Below the pieces are notes generated by a model, which saw only the letters and a program-made list of their open reading frames with translations, had not been told where the DNA came from and did no database searches. A stretch of 64,000 nt of DNA, taken from assembly GCA_944392295.1 (NCBI GenBank), contig CALXWE010000002.1:105904-169903 (forward strand). The letters run 5' to 3'. This stretch comes from an uncultured Alphaproteobacteria bacterium (GTDB lineage Bacteria > Pseudomonadota > Alphaproteobacteria > RF32 > CAG-239). Positions 1 to 9,100 of this stretch are shown here, piece after piece (the stretch's first letter is position 1; each line of letters opens with the position of its first letter). The translations under genes were made by a program, and so were the position numbers.

Positions 1-339
1 AAAAATATCTTAAAGCGTACACCGCAAAATAAAGATACTCTCACAACACTTAATCTCGGCTTATGTTTGTATGATGCCGTGAAAAAAGAGCTTACTAACA
101 AACAAGGCGAAATTATTCATGTAACTCCGGTTGAACAAATGCTCTTAAACGTTTTAAGCCAAAAACCGGGACAGATATTTACTCGTGAACAATTAGCTCA
201 GATATTGGGGGCAGGACAAAGCCCTCGTTCCATTGATGTGCAAATTACGCGTTTACGTAAAAAAATTGAAAAAGATTCTAAAAATCCTCGTTATTTACAA
301 ACTATTCGCGGCAAAGGTTATATGCTGCTGCCCGAATAG
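1..339 (+). CDS. OmpR-family response regulator, C-terminal part (5' end outside window)
   Basis: The reading frame is open from the first base, so the gene begins upstream of the window. The 112 visible residues are a winged-helix DNA-binding domain of the OmpR/PhoB class: a VTPVEQMLLNVL helix, FTREQLAQIL, the recognition-helix region RSIDVQITRLRKKIE and the C-terminal hairpin IRGKGYMLLP. The phosphoacceptor domain lies outside. A histidine kinase gene follows after 29 bases with its own AAGGAG site, so the two form a two-component pair. The family is clear; the target genes cannot be read from the sequence. Confidence 0.9.
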   Translation, partial: KNILKRTPQNKDTLTTLNLGLCLYDAVKKELTNKQGEIIHVTPVEQMLLNVLSQKPGQIFTREQLAQILGAGQSPRSIDVQITRLRKKIEKDSKNPRYLQTIRGKGYMLLPE

Positions 340-368
340 CCTTATCAACCTTATTAAAGGAGTTTTAT

Positions 369-1724
369 ATGCACGTTGTATTTCCTAAAAAAGTTGAAGG
401 TGCTTTAAGATATCTTAAGCTCAAACTACTTCCCAAGACATTGTTTTTTAGAACCATGCTCTTGATTTTTATTCCTCTTATTGTAGTGCAGATTGTCTCA
501 ATCATCGCCTACTTTAACGGCAGCTGGGGTAAGGTCGGACGCAGACTTTCCGAAAATTTAAGCTCAAATATGGCTTTTGTTGTTCAACTGGCCGAAGCTA
601 ATCCCGGATACTTTCCTGAAATTAAAGAACTGGCTAAGAAAAACTATAATCTGGAAGTTGAGTTTTTTGATAATGATAGCAAACATTCCGAAATGAATAA
701 AACTTCACGCAATAACAAATTGGTAACCGGTTTCTTTGAAGATGCTTTGCGTCATGATTTCAAAGATGAGGTTACTTCAACTTATTTAACCGATAAAGAT
801 TCTGTTTTGATAACGTTGGTTGATACTAAAGAAGGCTTATTTAAATTTGCCACTTCAACCAAAAATATTTTCAGCTCTTCGGTATTTGGTTTTATTGCGT
901 GGATGGTCGGCACCTCTTTGCTGTTATTTGTTGTTTCGACCTTGTTTTTACGCGTTCAGGCTCGTTCTATTAAACAATTAGCCGAAGCTGCCGAAGATTT
1001 CGGTAAAGGTATTGATACTCCTTTCAAGCCGTACGGTTCTTCCGAGGTAAGAAAAGCCGGTATTGCCTTTACAAAAATGAAAGAGCGCATCAATCGTCAG
1101 ATTTCCGAAAGAACACAAATGCTTGCCGGTGTTTCTCACGATTTAAGAACTCCATTAACTCGTATGAAACTGCAACTGGCCATGCTTCCGAAAAATGAAG
1201 ACAATAAGGAATTTATTGAAGATATTTCCGAGATGGAAAAAATGCTTGATGGATACTTAGCATTTGTTAGCGGCGAAGGCGGAGAACAAAGCACCTTTGT
1301 CGATATGAACGAAATGATTTTGAGCATCTTAAACAAATTCCGCAACTCCAAAACCATGATACGTTATACCACAAACGATCAGGTAAGTGCTATTCAGGGT
1401 CGTGAACAAGCCTTAAAACGCGCTATTACCAACATTATTTCCAATGCTTTTTATTACGGCAAAACCGTTGCCGTCGGTTTGGAAAGCGTGGGTAATAAAA
1501 TGGAAATTACCGTTGAGGACGACGGACCGGGAATCCCCGAAGATAAAAGAGAAGACGTATTTAAAGCCTTTTATCGTATCGAAGGTTCCAGAAATAAAGA
1601 AACCGGCGGCGTCGGTTTGGGGTTATCAATTGCCAAGGATATTATTGTTTCGCACGGCGGAACCATTGAACTTGGCGACAGCTCTATGGGAGGCTTGAGG
1701 GTACTCATTTGTATTCCCTTATAA
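369..1724 (+). CDS. EnvZ-like sensor histidine kinase
   Basis: This is a 451-residue inner-membrane kinase partnered with the regulator just upstream. It has a first membrane segment at about residues 31-50, a periplasmic sensor loop of about 120 residues, a second membrane segment at about 172-194 and a HAMP linker. The dimerisation/H-box AGVSHDLRTPLTR carries the phosphoacceptor His at residue 257. The ATPase domain shows an N-box NIISNAFYYG (about 354), DDGPGIP (about 383) and a GGVGLGLSIAKD G2 box. The order matches EnvZ-type osmosensor kinases. The start is supported by an AAGGAG site 8 bases upstream. The signal it senses is unknown. Confidence 0.9.
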   Translation: MHVVFPKKVEGALRYLKLKLLPKTLFFRTMLLIFIPLIVVQIVSIIAYFNGSWGKVGRRLSENLSSNMAFVVQLAEANPGYFPEIKELAKKNYNLEVEFFDNDSKHSEMNKTSRNNKLVTGFFEDALRHDFKDEVTSTYLTDKDSVLITLVDTKEGLFKFATSTKNIFSSSVFGFIAWMVGTSLLLFVVSTLFLRVQARSIKQLAEAAEDFGKGIDTPFKPYGSSEVRKAGIAFTKMKERINRQISERTQMLAGVSHDLRTPLTRMKLQLAMLPKNEDNKEFIEDISEMEKMLDGYLAFVSGEGGEQSTFVDMNEMILSILNKFRNSKTMIRYTTNDQVSAIQGREQALKRAITNIISNAFYYGKTVAVGLESVGNKMEITVEDDGPGIPEDKREDVFKAFYRIEGSRNKETGGVGLGLSIAKDIIVSHGGTIELGDSSMGGLRVLICIPL

Positions 1725-1750
1725 CTCTCACATACGAAAATATGTGTTTA

Positions 1751-1786
1751 AATAAAAACCGAAGCTTTTCGGTTTTTATTTTTTTT
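1751..1786 (+). terminator. Rho-independent terminator after the two-component pair
   Basis: A perfect 13-bp stem (1751-1763 with 1768-1780) with a GCTT loop is followed directly by a run of T. It ends the response regulator/kinase operon just before the rpmH promoter. Confidence 0.88.
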
Positions 1787-1789
1787 GAC

Positions 1790-1818
1790 TTGACTTAAAA
1801 TCAAAAACTTAGTATAAG
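1790..1818 (+). promoter_or_regulatory. Sigma-70-type promoter of rpmH operon
   Basis: TTGACT at 1790-1795 and TATAAG at 1813-1818 are separated by exactly 17 bases. A second overlapping TTGACT lies at 1785-1790. The site sits between the upstream terminator and rpmH, with a leader of about 65 bases. Confidence 0.7.
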
Positions 1819-1888
1819 CCTTTCGTAAAACCCCGAGAGCTTTTTTTATAAAAGCTTTAAATAACTAATAATTAACCGGAGATTTAAT

Positions 1889-2023
1889 ATGAAAAGAACT
1901 TATCAACCCAGTAAACTCGTTAGAGCTCGTCGCCATGGTTTCCGTACTCGTATGGCTACCGCAGGCGGACGTAAAGTTTTGGCCGCTCGTCGTTTGAGAG
2001 GTCGTAAAAAACTTTCTGCTTAA
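1889..2023 (+). CDS. rpmH: 50S ribosomal protein L34
   Basis: This 44-residue, very basic protein begins [18 protein letters not shown] and ends in [11 protein letters not shown], the textbook L34 signature. L34 is a small protein of the large ribosomal subunit. The length is exactly that of the family. A GGAG site lies 7 bases before the ATG and a strong promoter lies upstream. As in nearly all bacteria it is followed by rnpA, which starts 7 bases after its stop, so the two are co-transcribed. Unlike gammaproteobacteria, no dnaA lies upstream, which fits an alphaproteobacterial arrangement. Confidence 0.98.
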   Translation: MKRTYQPSKLVRARRHGFRTRMATAGGRKVLAARRLRGRKKLSA

Positions 2024-2030
2024 GTTTGCG

Positions 2031-2429
2031 ATGAATAAAATTCTGGTCTTAAAAAAAAGAAAAGATTTCTTAAGAGCCGCTCAGGGTATCAGAATGGTCG
2101 TCTCGACCGTGATACTTCAAGCGGCTCCCAGATTATCCGGCTCTTCAGAATCTTTCAGAATAGGTTATACTGCTTCTAAAAAAATCGGCAAAGCTCATGT
2201 GCGCAATAAGGCTAAAAGAAGATTACGCGCAGTTGTTCGCGACGTTTTTCCTTCTATGGCTCTCGATAATGTCGATTATGTTTTAATCAGCCGCTTTAAT
2301 ACCGCAGATTGTAAATTTAAAGACTTAAAAAGTGATATTAAATGGGCTTTGAAAAAAACTAATAAAATGCTTTTAGGTGAAGATGCTTCTTCTCAAAATA
2401 CAGAGCAACCCAACACTCCGTCTTGTTAG
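2031..2429 (+). CDS. rnpA: Ribonuclease P protein component
   Basis: This 132-residue basic protein binds the RnpB RNA and helps position precursor tRNA for 5' maturation. Visible family features are the N-terminal LKKRKDFLRAA, the central RIGYTASKKIGKAHVRNKAKRRLR (the RNR motif that contacts RNA, split here as RIGYTASKKIGKAHVRNKAK and RRLR) and a C-terminal helix around KDLKSDIKWAL. It lies between rpmH and yidD in the conserved order. The C-terminal tail (about residues 117-132) is polar and not part of the conserved domain. Confidence 0.96.
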   Translation: MNKILVLKKRKDFLRAAQGIRMVVSTVILQAAPRLSGSSESFRIGYTASKKIGKAHVRNKAKRRLRAVVRDVFPSMALDNVDYVLISRFNTADCKFKDLKSDIKWALKKTNKMLLGEDASSQNTEQPNTPSC

Positions 2430-2449
2430 AAAAATCGTGAGGCAAAATA

Positions 2450-2677
2450 ATGAATAAACTCTTTATTTTGTTAATCAAATTTTACCAAAAATTTATATCC
2501 CCTTTTTGTCCGGGATGCTGCCGCTTTAGACCGACTTGCTCCCAGTATATGATTGAAGCTATTCAAATCCACGGCTTTTTTAAAGGATTTTATCTCGGCC
2601 TTAAAAGAATTTTACGCTGCCATCCGTGGGGCGGCTCCGGTTTTGACCCCGTCCCTCCTAAAAAAATTAAAAAATAA
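2450..2677 (+). CDS. yidD: Membrane protein insertion efficiency factor YidD
   Basis: This 75-residue protein carries the YidD hallmark sequence: [18 protein letters not shown], then a helix with [19 protein letters not shown] and GGSGFDPVP near the end. YidD is a small inner-membrane-associated protein that helps YidC insert proteins into the membrane. Its place between rnpA and yidC is the standard cluster order. All conserved cysteines are present and the length is normal for the family. Confidence 0.96.
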   Translation: MNKLFILLIKFYQKFISPFCPGCCRFRPTCSQYMIEAIQIHGFFKGFYLGLKRILRCHPWGGSGFDPVPPKKIKK

Positions 2678-2721
2678 CCGCCTCTTTCATCAACAACTTT
2701 GTAATACCTTGCTTTAATGGC

Positions 2722-2750
2722 TTGCGTTTCAATAATTTTTATACTACAAA
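2722..2750 (+). promoter_or_regulatory. Possible promoter upstream of yidC
   Basis: TTGCGT (2722-2727) and TACAAA (2745-2750) are 17 bases apart in the 100-base gap between yidD and yidC. The match is moderate; yidC may instead be read from the rpmH promoter. Confidence 0.3.
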
Positions 2751-2786
2751 AGAAAAAAATGTAAATGTTTAAGGAGTTTGCTAAAA

Positions 2787-4460
2787 GTGAAAGAAGAAAC
2801 AAAAGGTTTGTATTTGGCGGTGCTGCTTTCTATCGTAATTATTTTTACGGTAAATTATCTGTTCCCGGCTCAAAAAACTGAAGTATCGGCACAGCAAGAG
2901 GTTAAAATGCCGGAGGTAACCGCTCAAGATACCGCCGCAAATACCGAAAATACCGATAAGCCTAAAGATGTTTTGGATATTGTGAAATCAGAGCAGCGTG
3001 TTTTGGTCAACAACTCCGGACTTAATGGAAGCATTAGGCTCAAAGGCGCCCGTTTTGATTATTTACAATTATCTAAATATAAGCAAACTCTTGATGAAAA
3101 TAGCCCCGATGTTGAACTTTTATTTCCGGCAGGTTCCAGCTCTCCATATTTTGCCGAAGTCGGCTGGTTGGCAAACGACCCTTCATTAAAACTGCCTAAC
3201 TCCGATACTGTTTGGACCGCAAAAGGTAAAGTTTTAACACCTAATTCTCCGATTACTCTTGAATGGAATAATGGTCAAGGACTTAAATTTCTTCAAACCA
3301 TATCGGTTGATGAAAACTACCTGTTTAATATTGTGCAAACAGTTGAAAACAACACCGATGAGCCAATCGTTTTATACCCCTATGGATTAATCAGCCGCTA
3401 TTATAACCCTGATGAACAAAGACAAAGTGCCGTTGTTCATGAAGGTATAAGCGGAGTAATTGACGGTGATCTGGAAGAAATAAAATATAAAGACCTAAAA
3501 GAAAAAATGCCTGAAACTTTCAATGTTAAAGAAGGTTGGGCCGGATTTTCCGATAGATACTGGTTCTCATCTTTTGTATTTAATGATGATGAAAATAATG
3601 CTCTTACCATTACCAATAACGGAAACAACTCTTATCAGATAGATTATCGAGGAGCTCCTTTGACCGTAGCTTCGGGAGCAGCTACCTCCAAACAGGTACG
3701 CTTTTTTGCCGGGGCTAAAGAAATTAAACTCCTTGATGATTATACCGATAATGCCAATATTAAAAAGTTTGATTTGGCCGTTGATTTTGGTTGGTACTAC
3801 TTTTTAACTAAACCGTTCTTTTATATTTTGACATTTTTATACGGCTTTATCGGTAATATGGGCTGGGCAATATTACTCTTTGCCGCTTTGCTCCGTTTGG
3901 TTATGTTCCCTATTGCCAGCAAGTCGTACGAGAGTATGTCTAAAATGAAAAAAATTCAGCCTAAAGTTATGGATTTGCAAGAAAAATATAAAGACAATAA
4001 AATGCTCTTGCAACAGGCAACTATGGATTTGTACCGTCGTGAGAAAATTAATCCGGCTTCGGGATGCCTTCCTTTATTTATTCAAATTCCCGTGTTCTTC
4101 TCTCTTTATAAGGTTTTGAACATTTCAATTGAAATAAGGCACGCTCCTTTCATCGGTTGGATTAAGGATTTGTCTGCTCCCGATCCGCTTACCATTTCCG
4201 TATGGTCGCATATTCCGCTGCCGGCAATTATTGATATCGGCGTTTGGCCTATATTAATGGGTGTTACCATGTGGATTCAGCAAAAGCTTAATCCGGCTCC
4301 GGCCAATAAAGACCAAGCGAGAATGTTTGCTTTAATGCCCTTAATTTTTACCTTTATGCTCGGTCATTTTGCCTCCGGCTTGGTTATTTACTGGACATTA
4401 AGCAATGTATTGTCAATTTTACAGCAAAAGGCTATTATGCATAAAAACGGAGTAGATTAA
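2787..4460 (+). CDS. yidC: Membrane protein insertase YidC
   Basis: This 557-residue protein inserts and folds inner-membrane proteins, with or without SecYEG. The N-terminal membrane anchor is LYLAVLLSIVIIFTVNYLF. A large periplasmic beta-sandwich domain (about residues 60-330) is followed by the Oxa1-like core from about 345, with the segment YGFIGNMGWAILLFAALLRL, the cytoplasmic hairpin SKMKKIQPKVMDLQEKYKDN and three further membrane segments. The GTG at 2787 is chosen because AAGGAG (2771-2776) is 10 bases before it; a TTG at 2778 is in frame but almost touches the ribosome site. The stop overlaps the engB start by one base. Confidence 0.96.
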   Translation: MKEETKGLYLAVLLSIVIIFTVNYLFPAQKTEVSAQQEVKMPEVTAQDTAANTENTDKPKDVLDIVKSEQRVLVNNSGLNGSIRLKGARFDYLQLSKYKQTLDENSPDVELLFPAGSSSPYFAEVGWLANDPSLKLPNSDTVWTAKGKVLTPNSPITLEWNNGQGLKFLQTISVDENYLFNIVQTVENNTDEPIVLYPYGLISRYYNPDEQRQSAVVHEGISGVIDGDLEEIKYKDLKEKMPETFNVKEGWAGFSDRYWFSSFVFNDDENNALTITNNGNNSYQIDYRGAPLTVASGAATSKQVRFFAGAKEIKLLDDYTDNANIKKFDLAVDFGWYYFLTKPFFYILTFLYGFIGNMGWAILLFAALLRLVMFPIASKSYESMSKMKKIQPKVMDLQEKYKDNKMLLQQATMDLYRREKINPASGCLPLFIQIPVFFSLYKVLNISIEIRHAPFIGWIKDLSAPDPLTISVWSHIPLPAIIDIGVWPILMGVTMWIQQKLNPAPANKDQARMFALMPLIFTFMLGHFASGLVIYWTLSNVLSILQQKAIMHKNGVD

Positions 4461-5098
4461 TGAAAGAAACCCCTATTTTTGATGCTCAGACTTTGGAAAA
4501 CGGACGAAAACTTTTCTGCGAACCATGCAACTTTGTTTTGGGTGTTGCTAACTTAAATCAGTTGCCCGTTTCAGAATTAAACGAAGTTGCGTTTGCCGGG
4601 CGCTCAAATGTGGGTAAATCAAGTTTAATCAATGCTCTGTTTAATCGCTCCGATTTGGCTAAAACATCATCTACTCCGGGCAGAACTCAACAACTAAACT
4701 TTTTTAACATTAATGATAAAATACATCTTGTTGATTTACCCGGATATGGTTTTGCCAAAGCTCCTACCGAAGAAGTAAAAAAATGGCAAAATGTTATTTT
4801 TACCTATTTAAGAGGGCGCCCTAATTTAAGAAGAGTATTTTTACTAATTGACGGTCGACACGGCTTAAAAAAGGTTGATACCGATATTATGAAAATGCTT
4901 GATGAAGCTGCCGTTACTTATCAGTTGGTCTTTACCAAGGCTGATAAGGTTAGCCATAAGGAGCTTTTAAAGGCCATACATGAAGCAGAGTTAATTATAA
5001 AAAATCATCCGGCGGCTCATTCGCTCATACTTTCAACCAGTTCTGAAAAGAAAAAAGGTTTGGAAAACGTGCGCGCCGAAATTGCTATGCTTATATAG
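4460..5098 (+). CDS. engB: Ribosome biogenesis GTPase EngB (YihA/YsxC)
   Basis: This 212-residue GTPase acts in assembly of the large ribosomal subunit. The P-loop is GRSNVGKSSLINALF (about residue 47), switch II is DLPGYGFAKA, and the base-recognition motif is TKADK (about 159). The switch I region includes SSTPGRTQQLNFF. It is translationally coupled to yidC through an ATGA-type one-base overlap, as in other alphaproteobacteria. It ends at a bidirectional terminator that also serves the T4SS operon coming from the right. Confidence 0.96.
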   Translation: MKETPIFDAQTLENGRKLFCEPCNFVLGVANLNQLPVSELNEVAFAGRSNVGKSSLINALFNRSDLAKTSSTPGRTQQLNFFNINDKIHLVDLPGYGFAKAPTEEVKKWQNVIFTYLRGRPNLRRVFLLIDGRHGLKKVDTDIMKMLDEAAVTYQLVFTKADKVSHKELLKAIHEAELIIKNHPAAHSLILSTSSEKKKGLENVRAEIAMLI

Positions 5099-5121
5099 TC
5101 TATTTTCTATACTTGGTTGTA

Positions 5122-5156
5122 AAAAGGCTCGTCTTTTTAACGAGCCTTTTATTTTT
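5122..5156. terminator. Bidirectional terminator between engB and the virB operon
   Basis: An 11-bp perfect stem (5122-5132 with 5140-5150) with a 7-base loop has T-rich flanks on the plus side and A-rich flanks on the other, so it can stop transcription from both sides. The stop codon of the minus-strand VirB11-like gene abuts it. Confidence 0.8.
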
Positions 5157-6126
5157 AGGTAATTTCCGTAATGGCACGCAAGTTGCCGTCACGGTTAATC
5201 TGTACAACTCTTAACTTCTGGCGCATTTCTTCAATGGTTTTAGCGCGGTCAATAGTGGGATAAGTATGCAAAATTCGGTCCGTAAACGCTTGATAAGCAG
5301 CCTCGGAACTTTCGGCGTGAATGGTTGCCAGACAGTTATCATGTCCTGAACCCATAAGCTCCCATAATGCTCCGGCGTTGCTGGTGGAAATTTCACCGCC
5401 GATAATCGCATCAGGCGTAAAACGAACTACCAAGTCGATGATTTTGGCATAATCCATTTCGTTGGTTTGCTCAGTACGTGATAACACCAAATGTACCCGA
5501 TTGGGGTGCGGAACTATTAACTCACGCGTATCTTCGATGGTTACTATGCGTTTATGAATATCCAAAATCTTTAAAAGGTTATTTAAAAATGTAGTCTTAC
5601 CGGTTGATGTTGCACCACTTACCAAAATGTGGTCACCTCTTTTAATGCTTAACAACAATCTTTCATACGGATCTTCCGGGTCCTTAATTTGTTTTAACGG
5701 GCTTATTTTATGCAATGCCTTACCTTGCTGCAAGCCATAATCACCCAAACCGAAGGCGACTTCATCGCTGTGAACACGAATGGTTAACGCCACACCTCCG
5801 GTTAAATCATCTTGGTCATACATAACGTTACGACCGGCTATGGCTGAAAATCGGTGGTCGCCGGGAATGGTGGCATAAACTACCGGCGAACCCTGTATGG
5901 GATCAAACGGCAGTTCATAGGTATTAGCCACAATGTATAACAAATCGGTTAAGTATTCTTTGCTTAATTTTTCATCTTTATACATAACCCAAGGATAAGC
6001 CCTCTTTCCCCTTAAACGCAGCCAAATCTGCCCAGATCGATTAATGGCGACTTCCTCGATATTATCTTGGTTATACCAATAAGCTAATGGTCTTAAAACT
6101 GATTCTAATACGGTAAATGTACTCAT
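5155..6126 (-). CDS. virB11: VirB11-type secretion ATPase
   Basis: This 323-residue protein is the likely hexameric cytoplasmic ATPase powering the T4SS. The Walker A is SGATSTGKTTFLNNLL (about residue 170), followed by RIVTIEDTRELIVPHPNRVH, the VirB11-specific Asp-box region, then FTPDAIIGGEIS and GSGHDNCLATIHAES (His box). It reads as VirB11 rather than PilT/DotB, because the latter have RPDYIMVGEIR-type and different C-terminal signatures; a clear DotB/PilT-like gene is present separately at 41634. It is the last gene of the virB operon, 10 bases after the VirB10-like gene, with a GGGAG site. Confidence 0.88.
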   Translation of the reverse strand: MSTFTVLESVLRPLAYWYNQDNIEEVAINRSGQIWLRLRGKRAYPWVMYKDEKLSKEYLTDLLYIVANTYELPFDPIQGSPVVYATIPGDHRFSAIAGRNVMYDQDDLTGGVALTIRVHSDEVAFGLGDYGLQQGKALHKISPLKQIKDPEDPYERLLLSIKRGDHILVSGATSTGKTTFLNNLLKILDIHKRIVTIEDTRELIVPHPNRVHLVLSRTEQTNEMDYAKIIDLVVRFTPDAIIGGEISTSNAGALWELMGSGHDNCLATIHAESSEAAYQAFTDRILHTYPTIDRAKTIEEMRQKLRVVQINRDGNLRAITEIT

Positions 6127-6136
6127 TTCATTCTCC

Positions 6137-9100
6137 CTAGAACAGCTGCGCCGAGGTGTTATTGGCTCCGGCCGTTGATGACGGCGGCGGAGGAGTTGCT
6201 CCGGTTGAAGTTACCGGAGGTATTGTCGGCTGTCTATTGGTATTTTTATTCGTAGATGTCGGATCATCTAACAATGGGGTAGACTGAACTGTTGCACTGT
6301 CTTCATCGGTATACACTACACCGCTGGTACCGGCTTCAGTGCCTGTGCCTGTAGAGCCGCCGCCCTGAGCTGCTGCACCTCTTCTTTCCTTACTGTCGGT
6401 CGGGTCAGAGTCGTCAAGAAATACCGTAGGCTTCTTGGCTGCTTGTAACGATTCTTCAGCACTACGTTCAGGTGTACGTATCCACAAATCTTCTTTTGGA
6501 TAAATAATTAAACGCGTACCTGCCGGAACATAAGTTACCGCTTCTATATCCGTTTTATCTTGCAAGATTTGGTCAAACATCTGATCCATATTATCCAAAA
6601 AGTTCTCTCTGGCATCTTGCGCCGCCTCTTGGCGTGCACTTTCTACACTATCTCCATCAGAGTTAGTGGTTGTCTCGCCGCTGGCCGCAACATAGGCTAC
6701 CGCACTGCTTAACAGATTGGTTACCATAGGCAAGGTATATTTCTTCATTAATTGTTCATCCAAGTAACCTAAAGCTCCGCCTCGTCCTTGTGCGTCACCG
6801 GTTTGCGCTGCAGAAAATTCAAATGCCGAGCCATCAGGTCTTATCAATCTTGTCCAGGTAATAGAAACTCTTACCGCTCCGCCTGATGTGCCGCCGCCGC
6901 TACCGCCGGATGATGTTCCCATAACTCGACTTCCGGCCGGAATAACAATGTTACGACCGACTTCGGCATATACGTTTCTTTCTACAATCGCAGTTACCGG
7001 AACATTGTCTGCTCCGCCGCTTGACATAATGGTTCGAGCCAGAACTGCAGGTATCGGTTTATCGGCTAATATCATCTCACTCATATCAACTCGCCAGCTT
7101 GATAATTGCTTCGGAACACCGTCCCAATAGGCTTGCTTGCCGTCAAAGCTTTCTTTATCAACATTGGTTGAAAGTTGACCAACTTTAATCTCTTCACGAC
7201 GGGCATTCTGCGCCATAGCCAAAGCTTGCGACCTTACTGGATCATAACGCTCGCCAGGACCGAAACCTCCGCCGGGACCTAAATTTACCGGATTGTTACC
7301 GGTACCGTATGCCCCGCCGGAGCCAAATGTACCAGCCGGAACAAACATCTGTCCGCCTTTAACATTTTTAACTTCTTCAATACCGATTAATCCTCCTTCA
7401 TTGTCTACAATCAGACCATCCGGCATCTTCTTACCAAGCAAATTACCCAATTTATCTATAACATCGTTATTTGATAAAATATCCCCTAAGTAATTGCCGT
7501 CAGGAGTTAGTGCGATACCGATTGTTTTTAACCCGTATTTGCTGTCTTGTGTATCTTGGGCTACAGGAACGGCATCAAGCTTTACTTTTGGAGCTCCTGC
7601 CCATTCGGCCGGTTTTGCCGGCTCTGGCTTTTGAGCATTGTAGTACTGTAAATAATGCGCAGTCGCTAAAACATTACCGTTGTTATCGACAATATCTCCG
7701 TTACCGCTTAATTTACCTATACTTTGACCGTTTTTATCTATAACCTCGCCTTTAAGACTTAACTCACCTATTACTTTATTTTCTCCATCGCGGATAAAGT
7801 AATCGCGGTTGCCGCGACCGATGATTTCATAATCTTTATTAATTAAAAATCCTCTGTCTACTTTACCTAAGCGGCTGCCTGAAAAACTACTTACTCTTCC
7901 ATCTCCGTTTAAATAACCTATTACTTTACCTTCTTCGTTATAAATATATAAATCGTATAGAGCATAACCTACCTGTTCTCCATCGTCGGTTACCGTACCA
8001 TCGTACTCTACCGTTCCCAAAATATCATTTTTGTCGCTGATAACCGTGCCGTTATCTAAAACTCGACCCAAAAATGTGTTATCGTTGTCAAAGGCTACTT
8101 TATATCTGAACGACAAGCCCAAAATTTCTCCGCTGTCGGAAATAGCACTGCCTTCAGGATCTATGTAACCAACTTTTTTATTTTCCGAACTTATAACTTC
8201 ATTGTTAATATTGCTGCGTCCCAGCATAATATTTTCAAAGCTCATAACCGGAAATGCTTCAGATTTTCGACCTAAATATTTACCCTCGGCACTATATAAT
8301 CTTCCATCATAACGTATGCAGCCGATGTTTTCATTTTTGTAATTGAGAACATGACCAACAGTATTAGTACTACCTAAAATTTTGCCATCAAAGTCAGCAA
8401 TAACTGCCGAACCGACACCAAATCCGATAACGTCTCCAACCTCTGATACTACCTGATTGTTAGATAAAATGTTGCCTAAAACTACTCCACGACTGTTTCT
8501 TACATTTCCTTGATAATCTATCGTGCCCAAATAGCTGCATTTATCATTAACAACACCCTTAAAATCAATGATATTACCGATAATCGAGCCACCCGAGTTA
8601 ATAACCGTGTCTTTGCCCGATACCGTACCGATTTTATTACCGGAATAATCTGTTACATCTCCCTTAAAATCGGCATAGCCAAGGATATCGCCGTTTATTC
8701 CGACTGCCAAAAATGAACTTCCGGCTCCACCGACTACAGGCACTTGGCGATTATTAACCTTTTCCGTACTGCTGACAACATTGCTTCCGGGAACAACTTT
8801 ACCGGTTACACTGCGCTTTTTATCAAGCACTAAATTTGTCTGCGACAACATTCCAAGTGATTTACCTTGTTCATCTTGTGCAAACAGTGGTGACAAACTC
8901 CACGCTATCGCATTATTATCGGCATCTGCGACTAATCCAAACTGCTTTAACTTATAGCCTCGCTCTTTAGCTATACCTTGCAACTCACCGTTAACTCCCA
9001 AATAGGCACTAATCTCACCGCCAAGATTATAAACGGCATCTAAAGCAACTGCATTACCCATTAACAAATTATCAGATGAATATACATATCCGAAAGGTGA